A stretch of DNA of 64,000 bases. Origin: Trissonchulus latispiculum (lineage: Eukaryota; Nematoda; Enoplea; Enoplida; Ironidae). Location: assembly GCA_030248195.1 (NCBI GenBank), contig JASAND010021126.1, positions 1-64,000 of the forward strand. The letters are read 5' to 3'. Numbering within the stretch: the stretch's first letter is position 1; every line of letters begins with the position of its first letter. Below are positions 10,892-21,340 of this stretch, piece after piece. Both the position numbers and the translations under genes were made by a program. Below the pieces are notes generated by a model. That model worked only from the letters and a program-made list of their open reading frames with translations, searched no databases and was not told the DNA's origin.

Positions 10892-12727
10892 GGGGGGGGG
10901 GGGTCCATTTTGGTGAATTTTTCGACCATCTCCGATTTTGCTCATTTTTACGTATGTTATAGTCTAAATGGTATATTTTAACGAGTTTATATAATGTAAG
11001 TCGGATTTTTTTCTGGTTGAGGAGTAATTTCAGCTCAAAGTAGATGGCGTCATGTGTCAGACATAGCAAACCAAAAAAAGTGGTGATTTTTTTCGTGCGC
11101 CAGAAAATCTCTCCAACGAAAAAACGGAACAGTGTAGAATTTAAAATATTCACAGTAAATAATTTCGATTTGAATAAAGGATTGCAGGGTTCGAGTGGAG
11201 TGTGTAATAAGTCTGATTCTACCCTACTTAATCGCTAACCTAATTAAACTAAACGGCACGACCCTAATTTTACACGGATTTACTTTACCAAAAATAACAA
11301 ATACAAGATTTCAGACATTTTCAAGTACAGAGTAATATTTTGATAAACCAAACTGACTTTCACAAAATAACACAAAACAGAAAAGACGGGCAAGCACTAA
11401 ATAAAGTTTGACAAAATCTCAGAGCCAAATAACAAACCGTACTGAAAATCCTAGACAGTGGTGTGGGTGTAACCCCAGATGTCTCCCCGACCAATAGCCA
11501 GACTGCGCCAAAAATCGTATAAAAAACAGGATGGCGCCCAACACAACTGACTGACAGATAGTTTGAATCCCAACTGACTAAAATTGTCATCAGAATGGCG
11601 GTGAAGATATATTAGCTATGTACGGCCTTGGACCGTACACAGCAGTCAAATTTAGATTAATTTTAGATGAAGTTAGCACTCACTTTTGAATAATTTAGGG
11701 TGAAATCAAGGAAATATTCTACAACAGTTCAACCTCCATTTTATATTATAAATACGATCAAGAAGGGTGGTTTGTAGGAAGCGGAATTTTAGTTTAGGTC
11801 TTCAAAATTTTTTGATTAATTTTCAAAGTTTGAGAACAGCCAAATTTGACTGTTTTGAAATTTAAAATTGGGGGTCAGCAACTTTGACGAAATATTCGGA
11901 AAGCTCTAAGGCCTAATTAAAAATTAAGTTTCCTTCAAATCACAGCTTATGACAAGACATTTCGAACGATACCAATTGATCCTGGAGCAGAAATCTGAAT
12001 TTTTAGCAAAGTTTTTAGCAAAGAAAATACGCGTTTTTGGCAAATAACATAGAGCTATGGCCACAGAGACCTGCAAAAATTTAGATAATCTATTTGCGCA
12101 CTATTATTGATGATATTAGGTCAAGTTTGAGCACTAATGTTGCCGTTTAGTACACTCAGTTGGTCGCTGGGGTCATATATTGGGGTCTGACAACCATAAT
12201 CCGAAAAATAGTGATTTTCAAATTTTTCGAAATATGTTATATGTTTCGATCAATTCGTTATATATCATTCGATTTTATATCAATCGAGAGCTCTCATTAT
12301 CCGGAACAGTTTTTCTTCTTGGACCATAGCCCACAAATGCGCCAAATTCAAGTTATCGGCTGTTAAATGATTGTCATGGTTAAGGCTTTCCAGCGCCTGT
12401 GCTACTCCATAAAATCACTAAATAAAGCACAAAAGTAGACTTTCCTCACTAAAAGCTATCCTAAATTCTTTGTTTACATCAGTTACCAAATATACAACCG
12501 AATGCAGCTCCATACTCAAGGATGTTCAGGTGTAAAATGCCTTTTTTGATGCGTCACCGTCGTTTTCACCCACTTTCAAATTGCATGCAGTTAATAACTG
12601 GTTACTCGTTAACCACTAAACGAAACTACTCAAAATTTAAACTCGATGTGCAGGACATATGTGACAACATGTTGTGTGAAAATGAGTAGAATCTGTGATC
12701 ATAAATTTTTTCATAGTGGACCCCCCC
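10892..12727. mobile_element. probable G-tract-bounded element
   Basis: The left end (12 G then TCCATTTT) and the right end (AGTGGACCCCCCC) are inverted counterparts, with TTAAAA on both outer sides (10886-10891 and 12728-12733). Internal sequence at about 12310-12360 (TTCTTCTTGGACC ... CAAGTTATCGGC) resembles the centre of the foldback at 31060-31935, placing both in one family. No coding sequence is recognised. Its right end is about 26 bp from the LTR element. Confidence 0.45.
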
Positions 12728-12753
12728 TTAAAATGAATTATTTAAGCTCCTAC

Positions 12754-13207
12754 TGTGAAATATTCCTTTGAGACTTTCTGATTTTCGTATGCAGTTTCGT
12801 GCAAATGCTAAAGTTATTCAAAAGTTAGCTACTTTACTAGTTCAGAAAATAGAGTCCCTTGAAAAAAGGAAGAGTTAGGCAGATTTGGGTTAGTTTTGGT
12901 CGAGTTAAGTGGTTTTTCGGGGATTGTCCCGTTTAATTGGCAGCTGAGATTTGTCTTCTTGGAGCGTAGACGGTATTTCCGATTCGAATTGGCAATATTT
13001 GTGTTTTTGTGACTTATTTGAAAAAGATGTATGGTTTAATTTTGTGAAAGTCAATTAAAGTTGTCGTGTTCTAAATTTTAATTTTCTATATTTCTAATGA
13101 ATAGGCACGAGAGGCGATTTCAGTAGGCATACACTACCGCCCTAGAACCTGCATAAATTAGTGAAGTCATCGTTTATTAGCAATACGTAGGCAACCTCAT
13201 TTTTACA
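12754..13207 (+). repeat. 5' LTR
   Basis: It begins TGTGAAATATTCC and ends ATTTTTACA. From about 12960 to the end it aligns with the 3' LTR (shared GGCAATATTTGTGTTTTTGT and ACTACCGCCCTAGAACCTGC). It is 137 bp longer than the 3' LTR because of extra sequence after the first 20 bases. Confidence 0.88.
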
Positions 13208-13228
13208 AACTGGCGACCGTTTCATGCG
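13208..13228 (+). other. primer binding site
   Basis: TGGCGACCG at 13211-13219, three bases after the LTR end, is the usual complement of a tRNA 3' end in Ty3/gypsy-type elements. The priming tRNA cannot be fixed from this alone. Confidence 0.7.
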
Positions 13229-13294
13229 GTAAATGCCTGTTTTTCTCCTCCAAGTACTCGTGCCAGATCAAAACAGTTAAAAGAAAAAGTTTTT

Positions 13295-14665
13295 TTGAAA
13301 ACATGCCTGTTTTTCAGGCCCCAGAAGTTCACAAATTATATTATAGGAATTATACAATCTGAGGTGATAAACCCTCCTCCTCCTCCTTCTCAAGTGCCTG
13401 TGAGGCATTCAGGGCCTCGTTTGACAGCAGCTCCACCTCCCAATCCTACAAATTCTCCATCTCCTCCATGTCCTCCGCCTCCTCCTCCACCGATGGTACG
13501 CCCAGCTCTTTTGCGGTCTACAGTTCCAGTTTCGGCTCCGAAAGTTCCCCCTCTCCCGGTCCTCGCGACTCAGACATATGTTCAATACCCTGTTCCACCG
13601 ACAACGCAGGCTACAGATGCGTCGGTGGCAAAACATGATGCTTCTCTATGCAAAATGTATGTTGATATTCTACGTGATATTCCCAGATTTAACCCGGACA
13701 GGATGTACTTGGAGGAATGGCTCCCAAATTTCAAATCTGCAGCAACAATTCACAGGATTCCATCTGCACAGTGGGCAAGGTTGCTGTGCAATAAGCTGAC
13801 GGGAAAGACCGTGATCTATGCCTCACGCTGCGGACCCAAAGTTGCTGACACCTTTGAAGGATTTGTCAACCTGTTGAAGTCCCAATTTCCACGACCACAA
13901 TTGTCAATTCGGGACAGGTACGTATCTTTTGCTAGAAGGGTCCAGCGTCACGGGGAGTCGGTTCGCAGATATATTTCCGAGCTACAGGCACAGGCTATTT
14001 CAATTTGGCCAGATGATGCTCCGGAACGCGGACAACAGTGCGTCCAACAATTTTTTGCGGGAATTACGCCTAGGCATATTAGTGCCTTGGCTCCACTTTT
14101 CATTGATCATGCTCTCACCATGGAACAGATCTTACGTATCTTTGACAAATTGGAATCCAGGAACTCAAAACCCGATGATGAGGATAGTCTATGCTATTCC
14201 ATGCTTTTGTATCAGGTGTCAACCGACGATATGGTCCAAAACGACTCGGGACGAAATTCCAGAACCTATGTCGAAAAGCCAAAAGATTTGGTGGGGGGCA
14301 TTCGCATGGAACTGCGTGAGATGCGGGACTGGGTTGAACAGCAAATTAGGGACCGTTTCAACCAAATGGAGGAAGAAAGAAAAAAGGTTGGATCTGTTTG
14401 TAAATTCTGTAAAAGGAAGGGGCACCCCCCGGAAATATGTTGGGACAAATATCCGGGGTTAGCTCCTCCAGACCACAGGACACAACCTTCTCCCAGAAGG
14501 GTAAATTACTTAGAGGATACGTACGTATTCCCTCAACAATATCAGCCTCCACAACGGTACTACCAGTCTCCTGCAGCTGCACCTCCTGCGCAGGTGGCCT
14601 GTTATGAGCAGCCTGAAGCGACGCCCCTGTGGCCCAACAGGGTTTACAGCAGGCACTGGCTTTGA
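13295..14665 (+). CDS. Gag-like polyprotein with CCHC zinc knuckle
   Basis: The product would package element RNA and form the capsid-like particle. The 456-residue frame starts just inside the LTR and has a proline-rich N-terminus (about 25-75). A retrotransposon-gag-like helical region spans about 115-290 (MYLEEWLPNFK ... FARRVQRHGESVRRYI). A charged stretch precedes a knuckle near residue 383-396, CKFCKRKGHPPEIC, which fits C-x2-C-x4-H-x4-C. The C-terminus turns P/Q/Y-rich. The frame closes at 14663, but the P/Q-rich composition continues in the -1 frame, suggesting a one-base indel near 14620. No protease motif was seen. Confidence 0.82.
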   Translation: MKTCLFFRPQKFTNYIIGIIQSEVINPPPPPSQVPVRHSGPRLTAAPPPNPTNSPSPPCPPPPPPPMVRPALLRSTVPVSAPKVPPLPVLATQTYVQYPVPPTTQATDASVAKHDASLCKMYVDILRDIPRFNPDRMYLEEWLPNFKSAATIHRIPSAQWARLLCNKLTGKTVIYASRCGPKVADTFEGFVNLLKSQFPRPQLSIRDRYVSFARRVQRHGESVRRYISELQAQAISIWPDDAPERGQQCVQQFFAGITPRHISALAPLFIDHALTMEQILRIFDKLESRNSKPDDEDSLCYSMLLYQVSTDDMVQNDSGRNSRTYVEKPKDLVGGIRMELREMRDWVEQQIRDRFNQMEEERKKVGSVCKFCKRKGHPPEICWDKYPGLAPPDHRTQPSPRRVNYLEDTYVFPQQYQPPQRYYQSPAAAPPAQVACYEQPEATPLWPNRVYSRHWL

Positions 14666-15217
14666 GGGCACAGCCAGCTCAATATTATTCTCAGGTTCCG
14701 GTGACCCGGCCGGCTCAGCTTCAGTCCCCGCCTCTTTTATTGTGGTCGGCTCCTGCGGCGGTTGCCTGTTCTGGTGCAGCGGTTCCGGTCGTGCAGCAAC
14801 AGGCTGCTCAGGGTGTTTCTGCGCAGGTGGCCCCTCAGGTTTCGTATGTGGGTTTTCTGCAGGGTCCCTCTCAAGTAACGAATGTTGCAGCCGCTCAAAA
14901 TTCAAAGCCTGCTCCAGATCAAAGTTCTTTACCGGCTACTCAAATTCAAGCTGGCCCCAAGCCAATTACCGGTCCAAAACCAAGTGCCGGTCCAAAATCA
15001 GTCGCAGGTCCAAAATGTGCCGTCATTGTCCCAAACCATGTCCAATGTTCAAAACCAAGTGCCGGGTCAAAATCATTCGCAGGTCCAAAATGTGCCGTCC
15101 CAGGAACAAGTTATGCAAATTCTGCCCCGATTTCATGTTTGTATGATTGAAGCTTTTTCTGATCTTCCTGCCCAAACATCTGCAACATCTGCTCAAATAC
15201 CTGCAACATCTACATAA
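14617..15217 (+). pseudogene. frameshifted P/Q-rich continuation of the Gag ORF
   Basis: From about 14617 the -1 frame encodes an A/Q/P-rich stretch (AQQGLQQALALRAQP). From about 14940 the original Gag frame again looks coding, with imperfect repeats of the VQNQ type (NQVPVQNQSQVQ), ending at a TAA at 15215. Two compensating indels in a formerly continuous ORF explain this. A programmed -1 shift at the first junction is possible, but I see no clear slippery heptamer. Confidence 0.5.
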
Positions 15218-15229
15218 ACCTCCGCCCAT

Positions 15230-16099
15230 GTGTTTGGCGTAGAATCCCTTTCTGAGGCACCCATGGTAGAGGACAGGTTTATGCATTTGTTTAATGTTGC
15301 GACACAGAACGTGGTCAAATTGGCTTCCATCCATTCGGCTACTACCACGTGTATGGTTTATTCCTTTTTATGGTTTATGTTTTTATTTACTCGAAAATCT
15401 CTGTATTTTCAAGATCAAAACGGGACAGGAACTCTGCATCCACTGTTATCTACTGAACGGATCTGTGCCGAAGGGTTTTCTAGCCCAAAATCGCAATTGG
15501 CGGCAGTAATGGCCATTGATGTAAATATCCCACCAGTTTCGGAGGTTGGGGACCCGCCCTCACCTCCTGTCAAAATTCTGAAAAATAGTTTTTTCGAGCC
15601 TCGCGAAGAATCTCTTGTTCAGGAGGGCAAAATTTTGCCATATGCTGGGGTGGTGGAGCCCTGTGGTAATAAATTTGACATTTTTGTGGTCGGCCCCACC
15701 TTGACAGCTGTGCGTCTGGAAAAAGTCACAGTTGTCGGCTTGGTTGCTCCTGCGGCTGACTACTGGGCCCATGACACACAATTCTCGGTCCCGCTGGTGG
15801 AACCGAAGGCATGTGTAAATTTATATGCTATGGGGCATAAAATGCTTTTTGCGGGGGATGAACGTCTGGGGGCATATCCATCTTGTGTAGAATCGCCATT
15901 TGATATATACGTAAGCAAAAATTTATTTGAAAATGTCAGTGTTTTTCATCCTGGAGAACCAGAAGATATGGTTGACGATTATGAATTGTTTTCGCGTTTT
16001 GTAGATGATGATGATGAAGAGTCCGATGAAAATGGTTTTTTCTGCAAATACCTCAAATTAGCCAAAAAAGGAGGTTCCCCCAAAAGAGGGGGTAGGTGA
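15230..16099 (+). CDS. unrecognised 289-residue ORF in the LTR element
   Basis: It lies in the same frame as Gag and is separated from the preceding open stretch only by the TAA at 15215, so it may once have been the C-terminal part of one ORF from 13295 to 16099. A hydrophobic segment lies near residues 43-54 (MVYSFLWFMFLF). A run of acidic residues (VDDDDEESDEN) is near the C-terminus. I find no DTG/DSG protease signature, RT motif or other known domain. It could be an accessory or degenerate Gag-derived protein. Confidence 0.5.
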   Translation: MFGVESLSEAPMVEDRFMHLFNVATQNVVKLASIHSATTTCMVYSFLWFMFLFTRKSLYFQDQNGTGTLHPLLSTERICAEGFSSPKSQLAAVMAIDVNIPPVSEVGDPPSPPVKILKNSFFEPREESLVQEGKILPYAGVVEPCGNKFDIFVVGPTLTAVRLEKVTVVGLVAPAADYWAHDTQFSVPLVEPKACVNLYAMGHKMLFAGDERLGAYPSCVESPFDIYVSKNLFENVSVFHPGEPEDMVDDYELFSRFVDDDDEESDENGFFCKYLKLAKKGGSPKRGGR

Positions 16100-19000
16100 A
16101 AAAGGTGAAGTTGAACAGGGGAATAGCCTCTCGAGACGGTATCAGGAAAAGCTGCCCTTATAACGGATTTTTCTTCTCCTCCTGCCCCGGAAGAATGTCT
16201 AAAAGAGGGTTGTGCCCCCCCCCTAAAGAGGGGGTAAGAACTCCAGTGGCTGAGGTTCCATTCCAGCTATTAAGGCTTTGTTTATTTGGGAAGGGTGAAC
16301 TCGCCCCTCTCCCCCTGATTTTTTTGTCGTTTACCGCTGGTCCCGGTTGGGTTTGCCGAGTGTGTGGATTTCTGGGTCCAGGAGACGCAGGAAGGTCAGT
16401 TCTCTCTCCCTCCAGCTGGGGTTTGGTCAGAACCTCTGGCATACGCTTTTCGTGGGAGGTTGTCCCAAGGGGGACCAGATCAGGGTTCTGGTCTACCCGA
16501 GGGGGGGCTTCCCAGAAATGTCGCTGTGTGGTAGACCGGAGGTGGACTTTAGTGTGCCTGTGGGAATTCCAAGAGAGACGACTGGCAAAACCGAGCAGCC
16601 GGTGGAGGAGACAACCAACGATCCCCCACAAAAACTCAAATGGGTTAGAAAATCGTCTGAAATCTTTCTATCATGATACTTTTCCCTCCCTGTCCCCCAA
16701 TATTGTTGTATTGCTGTATAATGTTGCGTTGGTCATTAACTACCAGCGAATTTAGGCAAAATTAGATGTTTATGCATAAGTTAGTAACTTTTCTTGAGTT
16801 ATAATTCATTCAAATTTTCTAAATTTTTTGAACTAGGTAATACAATTTGCCTTATTTCTTTGCATCTAAACTTAAAGTTGTTTTCTTGAATTTGCTTGTA
16901 TAATCCGAGTTGTGCAAAAATTCCTTGAATTTTTGACAGGTATAAAGAGATTCTTCTTTCTTCTTCTATAAAAAAAGTCTTCTTTCCTTGAATTTGCATT
17001 TAAGTTATTTTTCCTCAGATTTTGTTAAAAAGCTCCTTTGTGTTTTGTAGTACTCTCTACAACGTGTTGCCTGTATACGTATGTTGTGCTGTGCGTGTTT
17101 TAGCTGATAATTTGTTTCTATTTTAGGATTTCGACCGCTTTGAGATAATCTTAGCACTTTATACGTATATAAGTGATATCACCTTTTGTGTTTTAATTGC
17201 AACTGACGTTCTTTTGTTTAGGCGCTTGCTTAATTTTGGTACTTCCTCTAATTGTTTGGTAATGGGTTTCCCCAATTTCGTTCCCTGGATCTTGATTGGG
17301 CATTTTGGACATATTGCATTGCCACTGGTTGTGCGGATTCCCCGTTTTCACATTTTGGATGTTTTGGACTATTCATACCAATTGGATGTGAATTTTGGGC
17401 GGCAGAAAATTGTCGCGAAAACCGGGTTAATTAGCAGTTTTTCAGATAGTTGTTTTTGTGTAACGGAGCATCCGGCATGAGCCTGTGAAGAAGTTTGACC
17501 AATTTTTTCTTGAATATTTGCTTGAATTTTTCTTGATATTAAATTTCTGAATCCCTTACGAATTCGAAAGTCCATGAGTATGAGTGACAGAAAACGTCGT
17601 CGAAAGTCTTTTGGGTCTCTTTATGGTTCGTGATCCGTGGGATAGTGGCGTCTTTTCTGCGCCTTCGACCTTTAAGTACAGCCGGCGTTGATGTTTTGTT
17701 GTTGTAGGAGGGTGTTGATTTTGGCCCAGGAAAGGGGGGTTGTGGACCTCAGTCCCAGGGGATTTGGGTATGATTAAGGTAAGGAAATTGCTGTTTTATA
17801 TGATCTGCTGTTTGCGTTTTGAAATGTTATGTGAAAGTACGTATGCCAAATTGCGGGAATTTGTCTCTTGGATTAGACTGCCAGCTTTGAAAATTTTATT
17901 GATATTTCTTGATTACAAAGTTCCTTAAAAGTTGTGTAAAACCTTGCTAGAGATTATTAGGGGGCGTATGTGTGTGGGTGGTTGCTTACCTCAGTTCAGT
18001 TGTTTATTTCCGGAACCTCCTATACCTTGATCTCAAACCCAATTTTTACCTTAATTTTTTGTCTTTTTTAATACGTACGTATAGGCAACAGTTCTTAGGG
18101 TACTATTATATTTTCTCCTGCCTCTCGTGGGGTGCTGCTGTCACTATCCAAGTCCCCGGATTAGGATTCTGAGGAGGCGGAGAGTGACTAGCAGTGCGTT
18201 CACATTGATTCCATTAGTTTTAGCTTCTTTTCTTGATAGGGAACTGTCAGTGATCCCTGTCCTGGGATTAGGATTCCTGAGGGTTTGGATATCTGGAAGT
18301 TTCCCTCCTCAAATTCGTAGGTAGGGCCAGTAATGTGTTCGTGCTGGTAGTAGATGTGTTATTATTGATTGTGGGTTTGTTTAATTGTGCTGATATATAA
18401 TATATGTTTTCCGAATTTTTCAAGTATTTGTATTAGTATTTGTATCTTCCCCTCCCAACCATCCCGGCGAGTCTGCGCCACCCAATGGCTTGCGCCAGGG
18501 TAGATTTTCTGTATTGATTGGGTGCAGGAGGTTCCGGCTGTCCGTATTTGGTGAGCTTGCTTTGGCTCTGGGTGCTGGTTGTTGGACTTGGTTCCGTGGT
18601 GCCATCTAGCTCGTCGGACGGTTCTAGCCCCGTGGGGGGCGGCCCTCCGGGGGCACAGGATGGATCTGGAGCCTTATGGGAGAAGGCTGAGAAACTTTGC
18701 AGGATGTGTGTGTGGACAAGCTGGTTGAAGGCTTTTAGAACTTTTATCGCTGGTTCACTTGGGTGGTTGTTGGATGGTGGGTAATTTGGGTTGTGTGACG
18801 TTGGGTGGGACGAAGGTGCAGGGGCGTCGGCTAGTATTGGAGGCGCGCTTGCTGCTGTCAAAAATCCTTTCCCCGGCGTTAGGCTTGCTTTCCCTATCCT
18901 TTCTCCACATTGTTTGTCTGAATGTACACTAATATCTATAATCTGGGGTGGGGGTGTTGCGTAGTTTAGGGTTATGTATGGGTGGGGTGAGCCTGGGGTG

Positions 19001-19776
19001 AAGTTTTTCAAAATTGTGATTGCGTGCCGTTTTGTCGGAAGTTTCTTATTTTTCTTGAAGTGGGTGCCCGCTACCTTGGCTCGGCCATTGTATCATTACT
19101 TTATCTTTTCTTCATTCACCTGTTCTACTACCAGCTTGATGTATGTCATTGTTTTTACTTATACGTATGTTATCCTTTTTTACTCACTCTATTCTTCGGA
19201 TTCTAACTGTCGGTTTGTGTTTCACTTTTCTGTCCGAAAAAAGAGAACACGATGCTTTTCTTCTAAAATTCTTGCCGTTTGTAATATGCTGCCATTGTTG
19301 ACCATGATTCTGATTGTCGGTGCTTTATTTTTGTGCTTTATAAGGATATGCTTTATTTAGGCTACCTTATAAGTGGCATTGTTAGTCTGTTTATCCGGTT
19401 CTTCTATTTTTGAATGTTCGTGTCAAAAATTCTTCTGTTTGTTCGTCGGAGGTTTCGGAAATTTTTCTTTATGCTTATTGTCCTTGTCTTTGACCGCGTT
19501 GCGGGTACACTAGTATAAGTTGTCTTGTTTGTTGTATTGTCTTGTAGTATTGTTTGTTCTGTATTTCTGCTTTAAGCCGGGCAGGCGCTCTGTAGTGGGC
19601 CCGTGTTTTTGTGTTTTCGGCGCTCTGTCAGTGTCAGTCTTCTAGGGAGGTTCCTTAGTGTAGTTTTATGGTTGAAGATTTTCTCACGCGCGTTTTATCG
19701 TACTAGTGCGTAAGGTGCGTCAGCTAATCCAAAATTTTACCCTACTAATTACTGTAACGCGGTGAGGGCGCAGGGC
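16100..19776 (+). other. non-coding GT-rich interior of the LTR element
   Basis: The sense strand is rich in G and T, with many short frames and no retroelement enzyme motifs. Copies of the 3' polypurine motif AAAGAGGGGGTA occur at about 16083 and 16225. Whatever pol once existed has been replaced or lost. Confidence 0.6.
18433..19011 (-). CDS. antisense 192-codon frame inside the LTR element
   Basis: This is a P/S/T-rich frame antisense to the element (PPPTGLEPSDELDGTTEPSP). The sense strand is GT-rich here, which depletes stop codons on the other strand, so a long antisense frame is expected by chance. No domain is recognised. Confidence 0.12.
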   Translation of the reverse strand: MKNFTPGSPHPYITLNYATPPPQIIDISVHSDKQCGERIGKASLTPGKGFLTAASAPPILADAPAPSSHPTSHNPNYPPSNNHPSEPAIKVLKAFNQLVHTHILQSFSAFSHKAPDPSCAPGGPPPTGLEPSDELDGTTEPSPTTSTQSQSKLTKYGQPEPPAPNQYRKSTLAQAIGWRRLAGMVGRGRYKY

Positions 19777-19786
19777 AAAGAGGGGG
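19777..19786 (+). other. polypurine tract of the LTR element
   Basis: AAAGAGGGGG lies five bases before the TG of the 3' LTR, the position of the plus-strand primer in LTR retroelements. Confidence 0.75.
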
Positions 19787-19791
19787 TAATT

Positions 19792-20108
19792 TGTGAAATA
19801 TTCCTTTGAGACCGTAGACCTTTGGATTGTCCGGATTAATTGACAGAGAGATTTGCCTTCTGGGAGCGTAGACGGTATTTGTGATTCGAGTTGGCAATAT
19901 TTGTGTTTTTGTGACTTATTTAAAAAAGATGTATAGTTTAATTTCGTGAAAGTAAATTAAAGTTGTGTTCTAATATTTAATTTTTTATATTTCTAATGAA
20001 TAGGAACGAGCAGAGATTTCAGTAGGCATACACTACCGCCCTAGAACCTGCATAAATTAGTCAAGTCATCGTTTATTAGCAATATATAGGCAACCATATT
20101 TTTACACT
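19792..20108 (+). repeat. 3' LTR
   Basis: It is 317 bp, from TGTGAAATATTCC to TTTTTACA. It matches the 5' LTR with scattered substitutions and small indels but lacks about 137 bp near the start. It is followed by the target duplication CTAC. Confidence 0.88.
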
Positions 20109-20116
20109 ACATACTA

Positions 20117-20493
20117 CCGTATTCTCGCGCTTAAGGGAACATGTTCTCTTAAGTGAAATACGGGCAAAACTGGAAATTTTTCTGATTTCACTTAAGAGAA
20201 CATGCTCACTTAAGAGAACATGTTCCCTTAAGTGAATGTCCAGTACCACTAAGAGGCATTCGTATTTTACTTTCTTATATTAGAATTAATTGCTATTGTC
20301 AGATTTTGTGGTATATTTGGTGTGGATGGCTATTTTATCTTAGAGGAAACCAGATTTTTCAAGAAATTCAATTTTCAAAAGCAATTTTTCAATTAATGCT
20401 TCAGCACTTTTCCGATTTCACTTAAGAGAACACGTTCACTTAAGAGAACATGTTCTCTTAAGTGGGTGTTCCCTTAAGCGCGAGAATACGGTA
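20117..20493. mobile_element. foldback MITE with 27-bp perfect TIRs
   Basis: TACCGTATTCTCGCGCTTAA and seven further bases are exactly inverted at the right end. Subterminal copies of CTTAAGAGAACATG and its complement repeat on both arms. A TA duplication is possible, with the element at 20119-20491. It starts nine bases after the LTR retrotransposon's 3' LTR. Confidence 0.75.
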
Positions 20494-20564
20494 ATTACGA
20501 TATAACATTCAAAATTAAGAATGTAAATGAACAAATAGGGTAATTTCAAAATTTGTTGAACTCA

Positions 20565-20662
20565 CGATTGAAGGATGTGAAGAAAAGTGTCCAAGGCATG
20601 AATCGAACCATCCGAGTTTCTGATCATAAGTAAAACACCCTACCACTCAGTTACTACAGGAT
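20565..20662 (-). mobile_element. tRNA-derived SINE fragment (family A)
   Basis: On the minus strand a tRNA-like head (AACTGAGTGGTAGGGTG, then box B GGTTCGATTCATGCC) leads into GGACACTTTTCTTCACATCC. Head and tail match the copy at 4608-4712. Confidence 0.6.
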
Positions 20663-21340
20663 ACGATACTAGTTTATTAACTAACTAGCACCCTATGTGT
20701 CTATACCAGTGTTAAACGCCTGCCGAAATTTGCGGCCGCAGTCGCCCCACAGCCCGTTTACAGTTTAGACCACACAAGACCGCGGTCCGGCCTGGCTGAC
20801 CACCCGTGCGGCCGGCCAAAGGTTGCCTCATCACTAAGATGGTCGAAAGTGCCCAATACAGGGCTCAGGAACACGCTAGAGACACGCAGTCTATTGCTTA
20901 AGAAACTTTGGGAAGGCCATCGAGTCATAACCGAGGACGAGTTTCGATACCTAACCGGGATCGTTTAGGCTGCTGGAAGCTGGTTCGGCCATATAGCCAT
21001 TTTCGCTAAATTTCCAAGTCCCAACTTCACAGAAAATCGGCCAAAACAGGCCAAAATATGCTGTTTGGAGCTATTAGTAGGAGTATGAAAGTTATCGAGT
21101 CGTTGAACATGATGAGCAAAGTTGCAGAGTGGCGCGGTGCTGCTATCGTGCTGTACTGTTAGGCAAAAAACCATAGAATACTATCTGTAGGCTTACTCTT
21201 AAACATATTAAATTTGGTAAGTAGATAGTTTGGTACATGCAAATTTACATACATACGTTTCATTTACCGATTAAGATGTTGCTGCGCGCTTTGCCGGCAA
21301 TAGAGTGCTGCCAAAGTACAGCACGGTCTATAACTAGCTA
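20663..21340. other. no gene seen
   Basis: A moderately GC-rich patch (about 20700-20960) contains GCGGCCGCAGTCGCC, but there is no supportable frame. Confidence 0.45.

Larger units (their letters stand above)
12754..20108 (+). mobile_element. LTR retrotransposon without a recognisable pol
   Basis: This 7.36-kb element has a 5' LTR (12754-13207), a primer binding site, a Gag-like ORF, a polypurine tract and a 3' LTR (19792-20108). Both LTRs begin TGTGAAATATTCC and end TTTTACA. CTAC flanks the element on both sides (12750-12753 and 20109-20112), a 4-bp target duplication. No reverse transcriptase, integrase or RNase H motif is visible between Gag and the 3' LTR, where about 3.7 kb is GT-rich and non-coding on the sense strand. 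It is therefore best read as non-autonomous, dependent on enzymes from another element. The LTRs differ visibly, so the insertion is not recent. Confidence 0.88.

Noticed and set aside
13409..13636. Minus-strand arginine/tryptophan-rich frame opposite Gag
   Set aside because: A by-product of the proline-rich coding sequence on the plus strand.
18974..19360. 128-codon hydrophobic frame as an env-like protein
   Set aside because: Composition follows from the T-rich strand; no signal peptide plus cysteine pattern, glycosylation cluster or fusion-type features could be supported.
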